Assembly: GCA_964519365.1 (NCBI GenBank)
Contig: CAZFHP010000070.1
Coordinates: forward strand, 1-6,913
Length of the DNA stretch: 6,913 bases
DNA from: CAZFHP01 sp964519365
GTDB taxonomy: Bacteria; Babelota; Babeliae; Babelales; RVW-14
Direction of reading: 5' to 3'
Part shown: positions 1 through 6,471 of the stretch, in pieces
Layout of the letters: the number at the start of each line of letters is the position of its first letter
Position numbering within the stretch: the stretch's first letter is position 1
Translations under genes and position numbers: made by a program
The notes under the pieces: model-generated
Database searches by the model: none
Told to the model about the DNA's origin: nothing
What the model saw: the letters and a program-made list of their open reading frames with translations, nothing else

Positions 1-36
1 GAATGTTAGAATAATGTTAGCAAAATTAGAAAAGAG

Positions 37-50
37 AACTCCGGACAGTT
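37..50 (+). repeat. 14-base motif AACTCCGGACAGTT, left copy of an inverted pair
   Basis: AACTCCGGACAGTT here is the exact reverse complement of AACTGTCCGGAGTT at 6624-6637. Both lie in non-coding DNA outside the four-gene block, about 6.6 kb apart. The flanks do not match. Confidence 0.5.
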
Positions 51-112
51 ATGGATCGGAGTCAAGGATGACAAATAGGTTGGAAGTGATCGCAAATAGA
101 TAGAGTGGAAAG

Positions 113-117
113 AGGAG
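113..117 (+). promoter_or_regulatory. Ribosome binding site of gene 1, fixes the ATG start
   Basis: AGGAG lies 8 bases before the ATG at 126. It falls inside the extended frame that would begin at GTG 105, so it argues for the shorter, signal-peptide-first protein. Confidence 0.75.
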
Positions 118-125
118 AAATTCTG

Positions 126-2354
126 ATGGTAAAGAAAGTGCGATGGGGTGTGTGTTGTTATGTTGTGTCGCTCACTTTGTTGCTGACAATAGTTGTTATG
201 AGTACTAACGTGTACCCTCGGGTAAAATTTGTTAACGACACGTCAGCATTTATTTTGGGTGATGATCATGTAAGTTTTACGCTTGGCAAGCTGAGCAATA
301 TGTCTGGGCAAAACCAAAATTATGCAAACTGGTCTCAGCATGTTTTTAAAAGTATTGATAACGAAAGTGCCCCTTCTTTATGGGCGCTTATAGCAGAAGA
401 AGATGATACCGTTAGTTTGAATAACAGTTTAGGCAGCATTGACCCATCTCGTTTTTATATTCCTGAAGATCGTCAGATACACATAACGCAAGACACGATT
501 ATTAATGGTCATGGTCGTACACTTGAGCTTGATGCTCATGCACGAATAGTTGTTGACAATGGTGTGACGCTGACGCTTAGAAATATGCGCATCAAAAATA
601 TACGAAACAATAGTGCGAACCCAATTATTAGGCCAACGGGACATTGTGCGCGCGTAGCGCTTCAAGATGTTGAGCTAGCTCTTGCTGACGATTTTAGTTT
701 TCGGCAAGGGCAGCTGTTTATTCACGACGACGTGATTGTTTCTGGTACGTCTGTTTTCTCATATCGTTCTTCGCAGGCAAGTTATATTGCTGATGCAGGG
801 ACACTAGGCTTTGATCAAAACACGACGTTCTTTTATTACCCAAGTTCACAAGATAAGCACTTGATTAATTTACAAAGTAAAACATCTAGTATGTACTTTG
901 ATGGTGCAACGTTACTCACAACACATACGGGCATACGCTTGAGTCATGGCACGTTATGCTTTGACAATAACGTTACGTTAAGCAGTGCTGCTCAAACGCT
1001 TTTAACAAGTTTAACCGGTGTTGCAAGTAAAGATGAAGATCAAAATGTTACTGCTGTTATGTGGAGCCCTGAGGGCAAGTATTTGGCTGTTGGAACAATA
1101 AATAATCCAACTCCCGGTGATCCTGGTATTGGCAAAACACATGAGTTGCAAGTATATTGTTTCGATGAAACGACAACGCCAACACTTATTGGTATTGCGA
1201 GTAAAAAGATTAGGCAAAGAGTTTCTTCTAACGATTGGCGACCTCATGGTAAGTATGTAGCCATTGGTACACACAATAATACAATCCCGGGAGACCCTGT
1301 GATCCCTGTTGGACATGAAGTACAGGTTTATCGTTTTGATACAACAGCAACGCCAACACTTATTGGTGTTGCAAGTAAAGAACAGGGAGCGAGTGCGTCT
1401 ATTCCTGTTGCGTGGAGTCCGGACGGAAATTATTTGGCCATTGGGACATGGGATGGTCCAGTTCCTGGAGACCCTGGGATTATTACGGGTCATGAGTTGC
1501 AGGTGTATGCTTTTGATACTATTCTGACGCCAACGCTTATTGGTATTGCGAGTAAAGATATGGGTTTAACGTCTGATGTTCTGTCTATTGAATGGAACCC
1601 GAATGGTCAGTATATAGCTGTTGGAACAAGTGTTGACCCTGTTCCAGGGGAGCCCGGGGCGAATATTGCGAAGTATAGCGAATTGCAAGTGTATAGATTT
1701 GATGTAACATCGACACCAACACTTATTGGTGTTACTGGTCGGGACCAAGGAGATGATTCGTTTGATGACGTTCGTTTTGTTTCATGGAGTCCCGATGGAA
1801 AATATCTTGCGGTTACTGTTTCAGGAAGTCCTGATACAGAACATGAAGGGGTTAGTATTAATGAAGAGTTGCGGGTATATCGTTTTGATGGATCAACGTT
1901 AATTGGAATCGATAGTTTTGATGTTGCCCTATTTCAAAGGGTCACATGGAGCCCTGACGGAAATTATATAGCAGGAACGAGAAATAACACCAATTTCGGC
2001 TCAGGGAAAGAGCTTTTTATTTGTCGTTTTGATGGAACATCGTTATACGAAATAACGGAAGCGAGCAAAGAACAAGCTGCGACAGCTGTTGGCGTTTCGT
2101 GGCGAGGTGATGGTAAGTACATAGCTATTGGGACCGTTGTTGAGCCAACGACAATTCATGATAGTATTCCAGCGGGACATGAGCTTCGTGTATATGAAGT
2201 TAACTATCGATTTGATACAACGGAACAAGGGTTTGGTAACGGGATAATTTTTGGTGACACGTCACAGCCTGATGGCTCAGGAGATTTGGATGTTCATGTG
2301 CTTGGTGCAGCACATGTGAATGTTGCGGGTGTTGTTGCTGACGATTCTGTGTAA
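126..2354 (+). CDS. Exported beta-helix protein with an inserted seven-blade WD40-like propeller
   Basis: 742 residues from the ATG at 126. A GTG at 105 would add seven residues, but AGGAG at 113-117 sits 8 bases before the ATG, so the ATG is preferred. Residues 1-30 are a signal peptide (VKK-VR, then a hydrophobic stretch from about 8 to 25); the cleavage site is unclear. Residues 31-110 are unrecognised. Residues about 115-297 are a predicted parallel beta-helix (IINGHG near 125, VTLTLRN, LFIHDDV at 197) clearly homologous to genes 3 and 4. Residues 298-697 are seven WD40-like repeats of 48-62 residues with the core W-SPDG-KYLAVGT and H-ELQVYRFD. Residues 704-742 (NGIIFGD, DLDVHVLG, terminal DDSV) resume the beta-helix domain, matching the C-termini of genes 3 and 4. 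The propeller is therefore nested inside the helix domain. Seven blades suit a closed propeller. Likely secreted or surface-exposed, in binding rather than catalysis; function unknown. The reading frame and domain reading are secure, the role is not. Confidence 0.93.
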   Translation: MVKKVRWGVCCYVVSLTLLLTIVVMSTNVYPRVKFVNDTSAFILGDDHVSFTLGKLSNMSGQNQNYANWSQHVFKSIDNESAPSLWALIAEEDDTVSLNNSLGSIDPSRFYIPEDRQIHITQDTIINGHGRTLELDAHARIVVDNGVTLTLRNMRIKNIRNNSANPIIRPTGHCARVALQDVELALADDFSFRQGQLFIHDDVIVSGTSVFSYRSSQASYIADAGTLGFDQNTTFFYYPSSQDKHLINLQSKTSSMYFDGATLLTTHTGIRLSHGTLCFDNNVTLSSAAQTLLTSLTGVASKDEDQNVTAVMWSPEGKYLAVGTINNPTPGDPGIGKTHELQVYCFDETTTPTLIGIASKKIRQRVSSNDWRPHGKYVAIGTHNNTIPGDPVIPVGHEVQVYRFDTTATPTLIGVASKEQGASASIPVAWSPDGNYLAIGTWDGPVPGDPGIITGHELQVYAFDTILTPTLIGIASKDMGLTSDVLSIEWNPNGQYIAVGTSVDPVPGEPGANIAKYSELQVYRFDVTSTPTLIGVTGRDQGDDSFDDVRFVSWSPDGKYLAVTVSGSPDTEHEGVSINEELRVYRFDGSTLIGIDSFDVALFQRVTWSPDGNYIAGTRNNTNFGSGKELFICRFDGTSLYEITEASKEQAATAVGVSWRGDGKYIAIGTVVEPTTIHDSIPAGHELRVYEVNYRFDTTEQGFGNGIIFGDTSQPDGSGDLDVHVLGAAHVNVAGVVADDSV
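1017..2216 (+). repeat. Seven tandem propeller-blade repeats within gene 1
   Basis: Repeat starts are at 1017, 1191, 1365, 1542, 1728, 1905 and 2049, with unit lengths of 58, 58, 59, 62, 59, 48 and about 56 codons. Blades 1-4 keep near-identical DNA at their junctions: CAACGCCAACACTTATTGGT occurs at 1174-1193 and again at 1348-1367, exactly 174 bases apart, with close variants near 1527 and 1713. Blades 5-7 are more diverged and have lost much of the PGDPG loop. The pattern suggests recent amplification of the first blades. Confidence 0.85.
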
Positions 2355-2368
2355 AATGTTTGGAGTTT

Positions 2369-2412
2369 GTCTGAACCAGGATTGGCCATGATAAGACGGA
2401 TAAGACAGGATG
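2369..2412 (+). repeat. Intergenic dispersed-type repeat (GTCTGAACC...GATAAGACAGGAT)
   Basis: It begins GTCTGAACCAGGATTGGCC and ends with two adjacent 9-mers, GATAAGACG (2390-2398) and GATAAGACA (2399-2407), then GGAT. From memory it resembles the GGAT-periodic intergenic repeats starting GTCTGAACC that are scattered through several bacterial genomes. A degenerate relative lies in the next gap at 3610-3642. Confidence 0.5.
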
Positions 2413-2467
2413 CTTTCAAGTCCCAGGGTTTTTTTGAACATTTCTTATTTTGGTTTAGACAAAAAAT

Positions 2468-2472
2468 GGGAG
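2468..2472 (+). promoter_or_regulatory. Ribosome binding site of gene 2
   Basis: GGGAG lies 7 bases before the ATG at 2480, and the signal peptide begins right at that ATG. Confidence 0.7.
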
Positions 2473-2479
2473 AACGTTA

Positions 2480-3583
2480 ATGCGATCTTTTAGAACTATA
2501 ATTTTTTGTATGATAAGTGTGATGCTTATAGGCCAAGCATATGGGACGATATACTTTTCGAATTACGATTCGAACATTGCTATCGACCAAACAAACTCAA
2601 AAGTCTTTTTGAACAATTCAGAAAAAGTTATTGGCTGGTCGGAGCTTTCGATTGTTAAAAAGTTTGGTGAGGATCAAGCGTCTGGTTGGGTAGAGCAGTA
2701 TCCAAATCAGATTGTCGTTAGTCAGGAGGGGAGTCAGGAACCGAACACAAATTTAATTATCTCAAACAGCAATGCGATTAACTACGGGCTAAAGAATAAC
2801 AGTAATGCTATTTTGGCGCTTGCTGCTGGAGCGTTTACGATTGAAGAAAAAGAAGAATTACTTGAAGACGTGCGAACGACGAGCAATGCGTTCTTGTATT
2901 GTTGCAAAAACACAAGTAGCGCGCTTGTGTATGGCTTGAAAAATAACAGTAATGCTATTACAGATTTGCGTGCAGGTACGTTCTCAGAATCAGAAAAAGA
3001 AGAGTTGCTTGAAGATGTTCGAACAACGAGTAATGCGTTTTTGTATTGTTGCAAAAACACAAGTAACGCACTTGTGTATGGTATCACAAATAACAGGAAT
3101 GCTATTGCTTGCTTCCCGTTAACGTTATGTGGGTCAGAATGTTGTGGCGTGTGTGAGCCTGTTACGCGTGGAGAAGAACCCTTCGACGGAGCTCCCTCCT
3201 ACGCTGAAGCTTCGAAGGGCAGGCAGGGCGAGCGGGGGAAAAATAAATCTATGAGTTCGCGTACGTCTATGATCAGCCCTGATAATAAGTACGTTGCCCT
3301 GCTTGTTAAACATGAAGATGGTCATGATATATGTGTGTATGCGTTTGGGCAAAATACGCAAGCACGAGAGTCACTATCGCTTATAGCACACGATGCTATT
3401 AGTGAACGTATTATGCGTTCAGGCGAAGCGTGTTATGTCACGTGGAACAATAACGGTAACTATATCGGCGTAGGGGTAGAGCAAGATACGGGTGAGCTTG
3501 AATTGTTATTATATGAATTTGATGCTGGACAAGAAACGTTACGCTTTTTGCCGGGGCTTGATACGTTCTTACAGAAAATTTAG
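2480..3583 (+). CDS. Exported SNA-repeat protein with two propeller-like blades and an in-frame palindromic insert
   Basis: 367 residues. The ATG is preceded by GGGAG at 2468-2472. Residues 1-22 are a signal peptide with a likely cut after AYG. Residues 23-101 match the gene 3 N-terminus closely (SNIA-D-x2-NSK, LNN, GWS, VEQY, SQEGSQ, ISNSNAIN). Residues 102-200 are two 49-residue repeats built on SNA-x5-KN-x 11-mers, with CCKN in each and an acidic helical segment (EEKEELLEDVRT). A third repeat breaks off and is followed by a cysteine cluster (C211, C217, C221, C222, C225). Residues 234-253 are encoded by a GC-rich palindromic element. After it come two WD40-like blades (SPDNKYVALLV...ICVYAF and VTWNNNGNYIGVGV...LLLYEFD). 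Two blades cannot close a propeller alone, so the protein may be truncated, may oligomerise, or may be a chimera joined at the insert. It lacks the beta-helix domain and DDS-x end of its neighbours. Function unknown; expression as an intact protein is likely because the frame is kept through the insert. Confidence 0.9.
   Translation: MRSFRTIIFCMISVMLIGQAYGTIYFSNYDSNIAIDQTNSKVFLNNSEKVIGWSELSIVKKFGEDQASGWVEQYPNQIVVSQEGSQEPNTNLIISNSNAINYGLKNNSNAILALAAGAFTIEEKEELLEDVRTTSNAFLYCCKNTSSALVYGLKNNSNAITDLRAGTFSESEKEELLEDVRTTSNAFLYCCKNTSNALVYGITNNRNAIACFPLTLCGSECCGVCEPVTRGEEPFDGAPSYAEASKGRQGERGKNKSMSSRTSMISPDNKYVALLVKHEDGHDICVYAFGQNTQARESLSLIAHDAISERIMRSGEACYVTWNNNGNYIGVGVEQDTGELELLLYEFDAGQETLRFLPGLDTFLQKI
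2783..3076 (+). repeat. Two tandem 147-base repeats within gene 2 (SNA/CCKN units)
   Basis: Units are 2783-2929 and 2930-3076, each 49 codons, with a broken third unit from 3077. Each unit holds SNAI, an acidic helix (KEELLEDVRT), SNAFLYCCKNT and SNALVYG or SSALVYG. The SNA motifs recur every 11 residues within the unit. Much of the DNA is also conserved, including the stretch encoding FLYCCKNTS. Confidence 0.85.
3179..3236 (+). repeat. Palindromic element inserted in frame in gene 2
   Basis: Outer arms are CCCTTCGA (3179-3186) and TCGAAGGG (3212-3219), extended inward by AGCT (3190-3193) pairing with AGCT (3208-3211), and followed by CAGGCAGGGCGAGCGGG. By hand count 40 of 58 bases are G or C, in an AT-rich gene. 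It adds residues 234-253 (PFDGAPSYAEASKGRQGERG) between the cysteine cluster and the blade region without breaking the frame. This is analogous to Rickettsia palindromic elements, which also insert in frame in genes; it is not one of those families as far as I can tell. Confidence 0.8.
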
Positions 3584-3609
3584 TTTCGAGATTAATTTTT
3601 ATTTTTATT

Positions 3610-3642
3610 GTCTGGGTTAGGAGAAGACAGATAAGACAGGAG
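3610..3642 (+). repeat. Degenerate second copy of the intergenic repeat
   Basis: It starts with GTCTG and ends with GATAAGACAGGA (3630-3641), identical to the end of the copy at 2369-2412 (2399-2410); the middle is shortened and altered. It sits at the same place relative to the next gene, and its tail makes the ribosome binding site of gene 3. Confidence 0.45.
3638..3642 (+). promoter_or_regulatory. Ribosome binding site of gene 3, supports a GTG start
   Basis: AGGAG lies 8 bases before GTG 3651. It is formed by the tail (ATAAGACAGGAG) of a degenerate intergenic repeat, so a repeat copy appears to have supplied the translation signal. Confidence 0.7.
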
Positions 3643-3650
3643 AAAAGTTT

Positions 3651-5321
3651 GTGAGTATCGTAAATAAAAGTTTGTATGGATGTTTGCTTATCTGTTGCCA
3701 GTTTCTTTTTTGTTTTACACTTCAGGCAAGGGTGCGCTTTTCAAGTTACCCGTCAAATATTGCGTTTGACAATGTAAATTCTAAAATGCTTTTGAATAAC
3801 ACGGATAAAATAATTGGCTGGTCACAGTTTTCGCTTATAAAAAAAAGAGAACAAGAAGCTGTAAGCTGGGTAGAGCAATATCAAGATCAGGTAGTAATAA
3901 GTCAGGAGGGGAGCCAAGACCCGGCAACCCATCTTGTTATCTCAAACAGTAACGCAATAAACTATGAGGTAAAAAATAATAGCAATACGATTGTAAATAT
4001 CTATAACGCGGGTGCGTTTACGGGGCACGAAAAGCAAGATCTTTTGGATACTGTTCGAACGACGAGTCATGCATTCTTGAATTGCTGCAAGAACACGAGC
4101 AATGCGTTAGTTTATGGGATCAAAAATAACAGTAACGCAATTATAGAGCTAACGTCAAAAATATTTTCGCTTTCAGAAAAACTTGATATTCTCGAGAGCG
4201 CTCGCACGGTGAGTAATGCATTTTTATATTGCTGTAAAAATAATAGCAACGCTTTGATTTTTGGGATTCAAAGTAATAGTAATGCGCTTGTAAATTTCCC
4301 TGGTGGCGCGTTGTGGTCAATTCAAGAAAAAGAAGATCTTTACGAAACAATACGCACAAACAGTAACGCGTTTGTGTATTGTTGTAAGAATTCAAGTAAC
4401 GCTATGGTTAATGCGTTTAAAATTTACGAAACGCATCAAATATACTCAGAAAATACGATCGAGCAAAACTATGTTTTTTATAAAGCTGGCTTTACGGTTA
4501 ACCCAGATGTGATATTAACGCTTAATACGCCGACGCCAGTATCTGGCGAAATAAATCTTAGCGACACTGGGCTTTTGTATTTTGATAACGATGTATCTAT
4601 TGCATCAGATGCGTTTGTAACAAACGGTGGTATTATTGACGGTAACGGAAATGCACTTGTGCTTTCGTGTAATTTTACGATTCCTGAAAATCAGGTGTTA
4701 CGTATTGCTAGTGATACGATTATAAATGGTCACGGGACGACGATTACGCTTGAGCCGCATGCCCAGATTACGGTTGACAATAACGTGACGTTAACGATCA
4801 AGAATGCTCGTATTAAAAATACACGTAACGGTGTAAGCGATCCCATGATTAGTATATCAGGGAGCTCGGGAAGAGTAGCTTTGCAAAATTGTGAACTTGC
4901 ACTTGCTGATGATTATTATTTTGATAACGGGAATTTATTTATTCACGACGATGTTATTGTCTCGGGAACATCTGCATTTGTGTATACAAGTGTGTATCAC
5001 AGTTATATTGATACGGGTGCAACGTGGTGTTTTGATAAGCGTTCGAAATTTATATACGAGCCAAGCGAGAATAATAATCTTGTTCACATGCACGATATAA
5101 CATCAGGGATATACTTAAACGGCTCGACATTACAAGCTGGCGATATAGGCTTGCGCTTAAGCAAAGGTGCCCTTTATTTTGACAATAACGTAACGCTTAG
5201 CTGTCCAACAAGCACTATGATTTTTGGTGACTCAAGTTTGCCTGACGGTGACTTAGATGTTAATGTGCTCGCTGGGGCTCGAGTTGAAGTAACGGGATCA
5301 GTCTTGGATGATTCGCGTTAA
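3651..5321 (+). CDS. Exported SNA-repeat plus beta-helix protein (full composite form)
   Basis: 556 residues from a GTG start, with AGGAG at 3638-3642 spaced 8 bases away. Residues 1-26 are a cysteine-rich signal peptide (LLICCQFLFCF) with a likely cut after LQA. Residues 27-104 are the N-terminal part shared with gene 2. Residues 105-253 are three 49-50 residue repeats (SNA 11-mers, NCCKN, YCCKN twice). Residues about 256-556 are the beta-helix domain: the first part (THQIYSEN, FYKAGFTV, ETG/DTG, GIIDGNGNALVL) matches the gene 4 N-terminus, and IINGHG (near 357), LFIHDDVIVSGTS (429) and the DDSR end match genes 1 and 4. IDG-x-G and INGHG coils resemble right-handed beta-helix proteins of the pectate lyase or polygalacturonase type, but no catalytic residues are evident. 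This gene joins the two architectures that genes 2 and 4 carry separately, so it is either ancestral or a fusion. Probably secreted or surface-located; a structural or adhesive role is inference. Confidence 0.92.
   Translation: MSIVNKSLYGCLLICCQFLFCFTLQARVRFSSYPSNIAFDNVNSKMLLNNTDKIIGWSQFSLIKKREQEAVSWVEQYQDQVVISQEGSQDPATHLVISNSNAINYEVKNNSNTIVNIYNAGAFTGHEKQDLLDTVRTTSHAFLNCCKNTSNALVYGIKNNSNAIIELTSKIFSLSEKLDILESARTVSNAFLYCCKNNSNALIFGIQSNSNALVNFPGGALWSIQEKEDLYETIRTNSNAFVYCCKNSSNAMVNAFKIYETHQIYSENTIEQNYVFYKAGFTVNPDVILTLNTPTPVSGEINLSDTGLLYFDNDVSIASDAFVTNGGIIDGNGNALVLSCNFTIPENQVLRIASDTIINGHGTTITLEPHAQITVDNNVTLTIKNARIKNTRNGVSDPMISISGSSGRVALQNCELALADDYYFDNGNLFIHDDVIVSGTSAFVYTSVYHSYIDTGATWCFDKRSKFIYEPSENNNLVHMHDITSGIYLNGSTLQAGDIGLRLSKGALYFDNNVTLSCPTSTMIFGDSSLPDGDLDVNVLAGARVEVTGSVLDDSR
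3963..4409 (+). repeat. Three tandem 147-150 base repeats within gene 3 (SNA/CCKN units)
   Basis: Units start at 3963, 4113 and 4260 (50, 49 and 50 codons). They are homologous to the gene 2 units but more diverged from one another, with NCCKN in the first and YCCKN in the other two. The array ends directly at the beta-helix domain. Confidence 0.85.
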
Positions 5322-5332
5322 GTATAATTTTA

Positions 5333-5361
5333 TTGACTCTCTTCTATTCTCTTTCTAAACT
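5333..5361 (+). promoter_or_regulatory. Possible sigma70-type promoter for gene 4
   Basis: TTGACT at 5333-5338 and TAAACT at 5356-5361 are 17 bases apart, close to the TTGACA/TATAAT consensus. It lies in the 113-base gap after gene 3, so gene 4 may be transcribed independently. A second -10-like TATAAA at 5390-5395 has no good -35. In AT-rich DNA such matches are common, so this is weak. Confidence 0.3.
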
Positions 5362-5423
5362 AAAGAATGTTTTTTGTAAAACGTTCCGTTATAAATTTCA
5401 AAGGGGGGATAACGCGTAGTAAT

Positions 5424-5428
5424 AGGAG
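5424..5428 (+). promoter_or_regulatory. Ribosome binding site of gene 4, supports a TTG start
   Basis: AGGAG followed by AGGGG lies 6 bases before TTG 5435. No ATG or GTG nearby would keep the charged N-terminus of the signal peptide, so TTG is the best start. Confidence 0.65.
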
Positions 5429-5434
5429 AGGGGT

Positions 5435-6469
5435 TTGGAGAAGAAGAATTTTTTGTTGACGTTTTTTTGCGCGTGTTTTATCGTTCTATGTTTTCTTTGT
5501 GTTTGTACCTTCGTACAAACAGTACATGCTGTTTCAATTATTAATTCTCCCGGTTATATTTTTAATAGCCATCAATTTTATGAAAATGAAAAAGCACAAG
5601 GGCAGGTCTGTTTTAAAAATGGATTTACCGTAACGGGTACGCACAGTATCGTGCTTGATATCACGGGACCTGTGTTTGGTGCAATGGAGTTAAACGAAAC
5701 AGGGACTATTCAGTTGCGTTCGGATTTAGTTCTTGGGTCAACGGCTTCTATCCCAAGTGGTGGGTGCATTGATGCTCAAGGGAATAGTCTTGTTTTGACG
5801 GGGAGTTTAGTTATTTCGCCTTACAAGACTTTACATATTACAAGTGATGGCATTATTGATGGTCAGGGAAATACGCTTTATTTTGATGAGCATGCACAGA
5901 TTGTTGTAGATGCTGGGGTAACGCTTACTCTGAGAAATATGCATGTGAAAAATAAGCGCAATAGTTTTGATAGACCTATTATTGTGCCTGTTAATGGGAG
6001 CTCAAAGCTGTCGTTGCAGAATGTAGATCTTAATTTACAAGATAACCTTGTTTTTAAGTCTGGGAAATTATTTATTCACGACGATGTTGTTGTTACCGGA
6101 ACATCACGATTTATCTATAGTTCTTCGCAGCCATGTTACATTGATCAATCGTCACGTTGGTTGTTTGATCATGGGTCAACGTTTTATTTTGCTCCAAGCA
6201 CAGACGATAATCGCCTGATTAAAATGTTTGATCGGTCGTCAAGTATGATGTTTGATGGTTCTACGTTATTGACAACAGATACAGGGTTGCGATTAACAAA
6301 AGGGACATTGTGTTTGGACAATAAAGTTGTGATCAATAGCGCTGGGACGACGTTGTCAAACGGTATAATTTTTGGCGATAGTTCTAAAGTTGGTCATGAT
6401 TTGGATGTAAAAATACTGGGCGGGGCATATGTTGGGATATACGGGATGGTATATGATGATTCGGAGTAA
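5435..6469 (+). CDS. Exported beta-helix-like protein (stand-alone form)
   Basis: 344 residues from a TTG start; AGGAG at 5424-5428 lies 6 bases upstream, and the first residues MEKKN followed by a long hydrophobic stretch make a good signal peptide with a cut after VHA (residue 32). The signal core has five cysteines (C12, C14, C19, C22, C24), but I see no convincing lipobox. The mature protein is one beta-helix-like domain, with successive coils GCIDAQGNSLVL and GIIDGQGNTLYF, then VTLTLRN, LFIHDDVVVTGTS (212), MFDGSTLL, NGIIFGD and the terminal DDSE. Nearly the whole mature chain aligns with residues about 256-556 of gene 3, and from residue about 130 onward with gene 1 once the propeller is removed. 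It lacks the SNA repeats. The stop codon is followed two bases later by a palindromic element. Function unknown; likely secreted or surface-exposed. Confidence 0.92.
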   Translation: MEKKNFLLTFFCACFIVLCFLCVCTFVQTVHAVSIINSPGYIFNSHQFYENEKAQGQVCFKNGFTVTGTHSIVLDITGPVFGAMELNETGTIQLRSDLVLGSTASIPSGGCIDAQGNSLVLTGSLVISPYKTLHITSDGIIDGQGNTLYFDEHAQIVVDAGVTLTLRNMHVKNKRNSFDRPIIVPVNGSSKLSLQNVDLNLQDNLVFKSGKLFIHDDVVVTGTSRFIYSSSQPCYIDQSSRWLFDHGSTFYFAPSTDDNRLIKMFDRSSSMMFDGSTLLTTDTGLRLTKGTLCLDNKVVINSAGTTLSNGIIFGDSSKVGHDLDVKILGGAYVGIYGMVYDDSE

Positions 6470-6471
6470 GG

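Noticed and set aside
2..103. Frame open from the window edge to TAG at 101-103, possibly the tail of an upstream gene.
   Set aside because: 33 codons open is not rare by chance, a second frame (10-78) is open over much of the same stretch, I recognise neither peptide, and the region holds the intergenic 14-base motif.
1011..1493. 160-codon minus-strand open frame.
   Set aside because: It lies wholly opposite the gene 1 blade repeats and its own repeats mirror them; no signal, no plausible ribosome binding site and no recognisable fold.
2782..3087. 101-codon minus-strand open frame.
   Set aside because: It is the reverse reading of the gene 2 tandem repeats and ends where they end.
5356..5434. 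Possible terminator after gene 3 around the T-run at 5370-5375.
   Set aside because: No stable GC-containing stem precedes the T-run.
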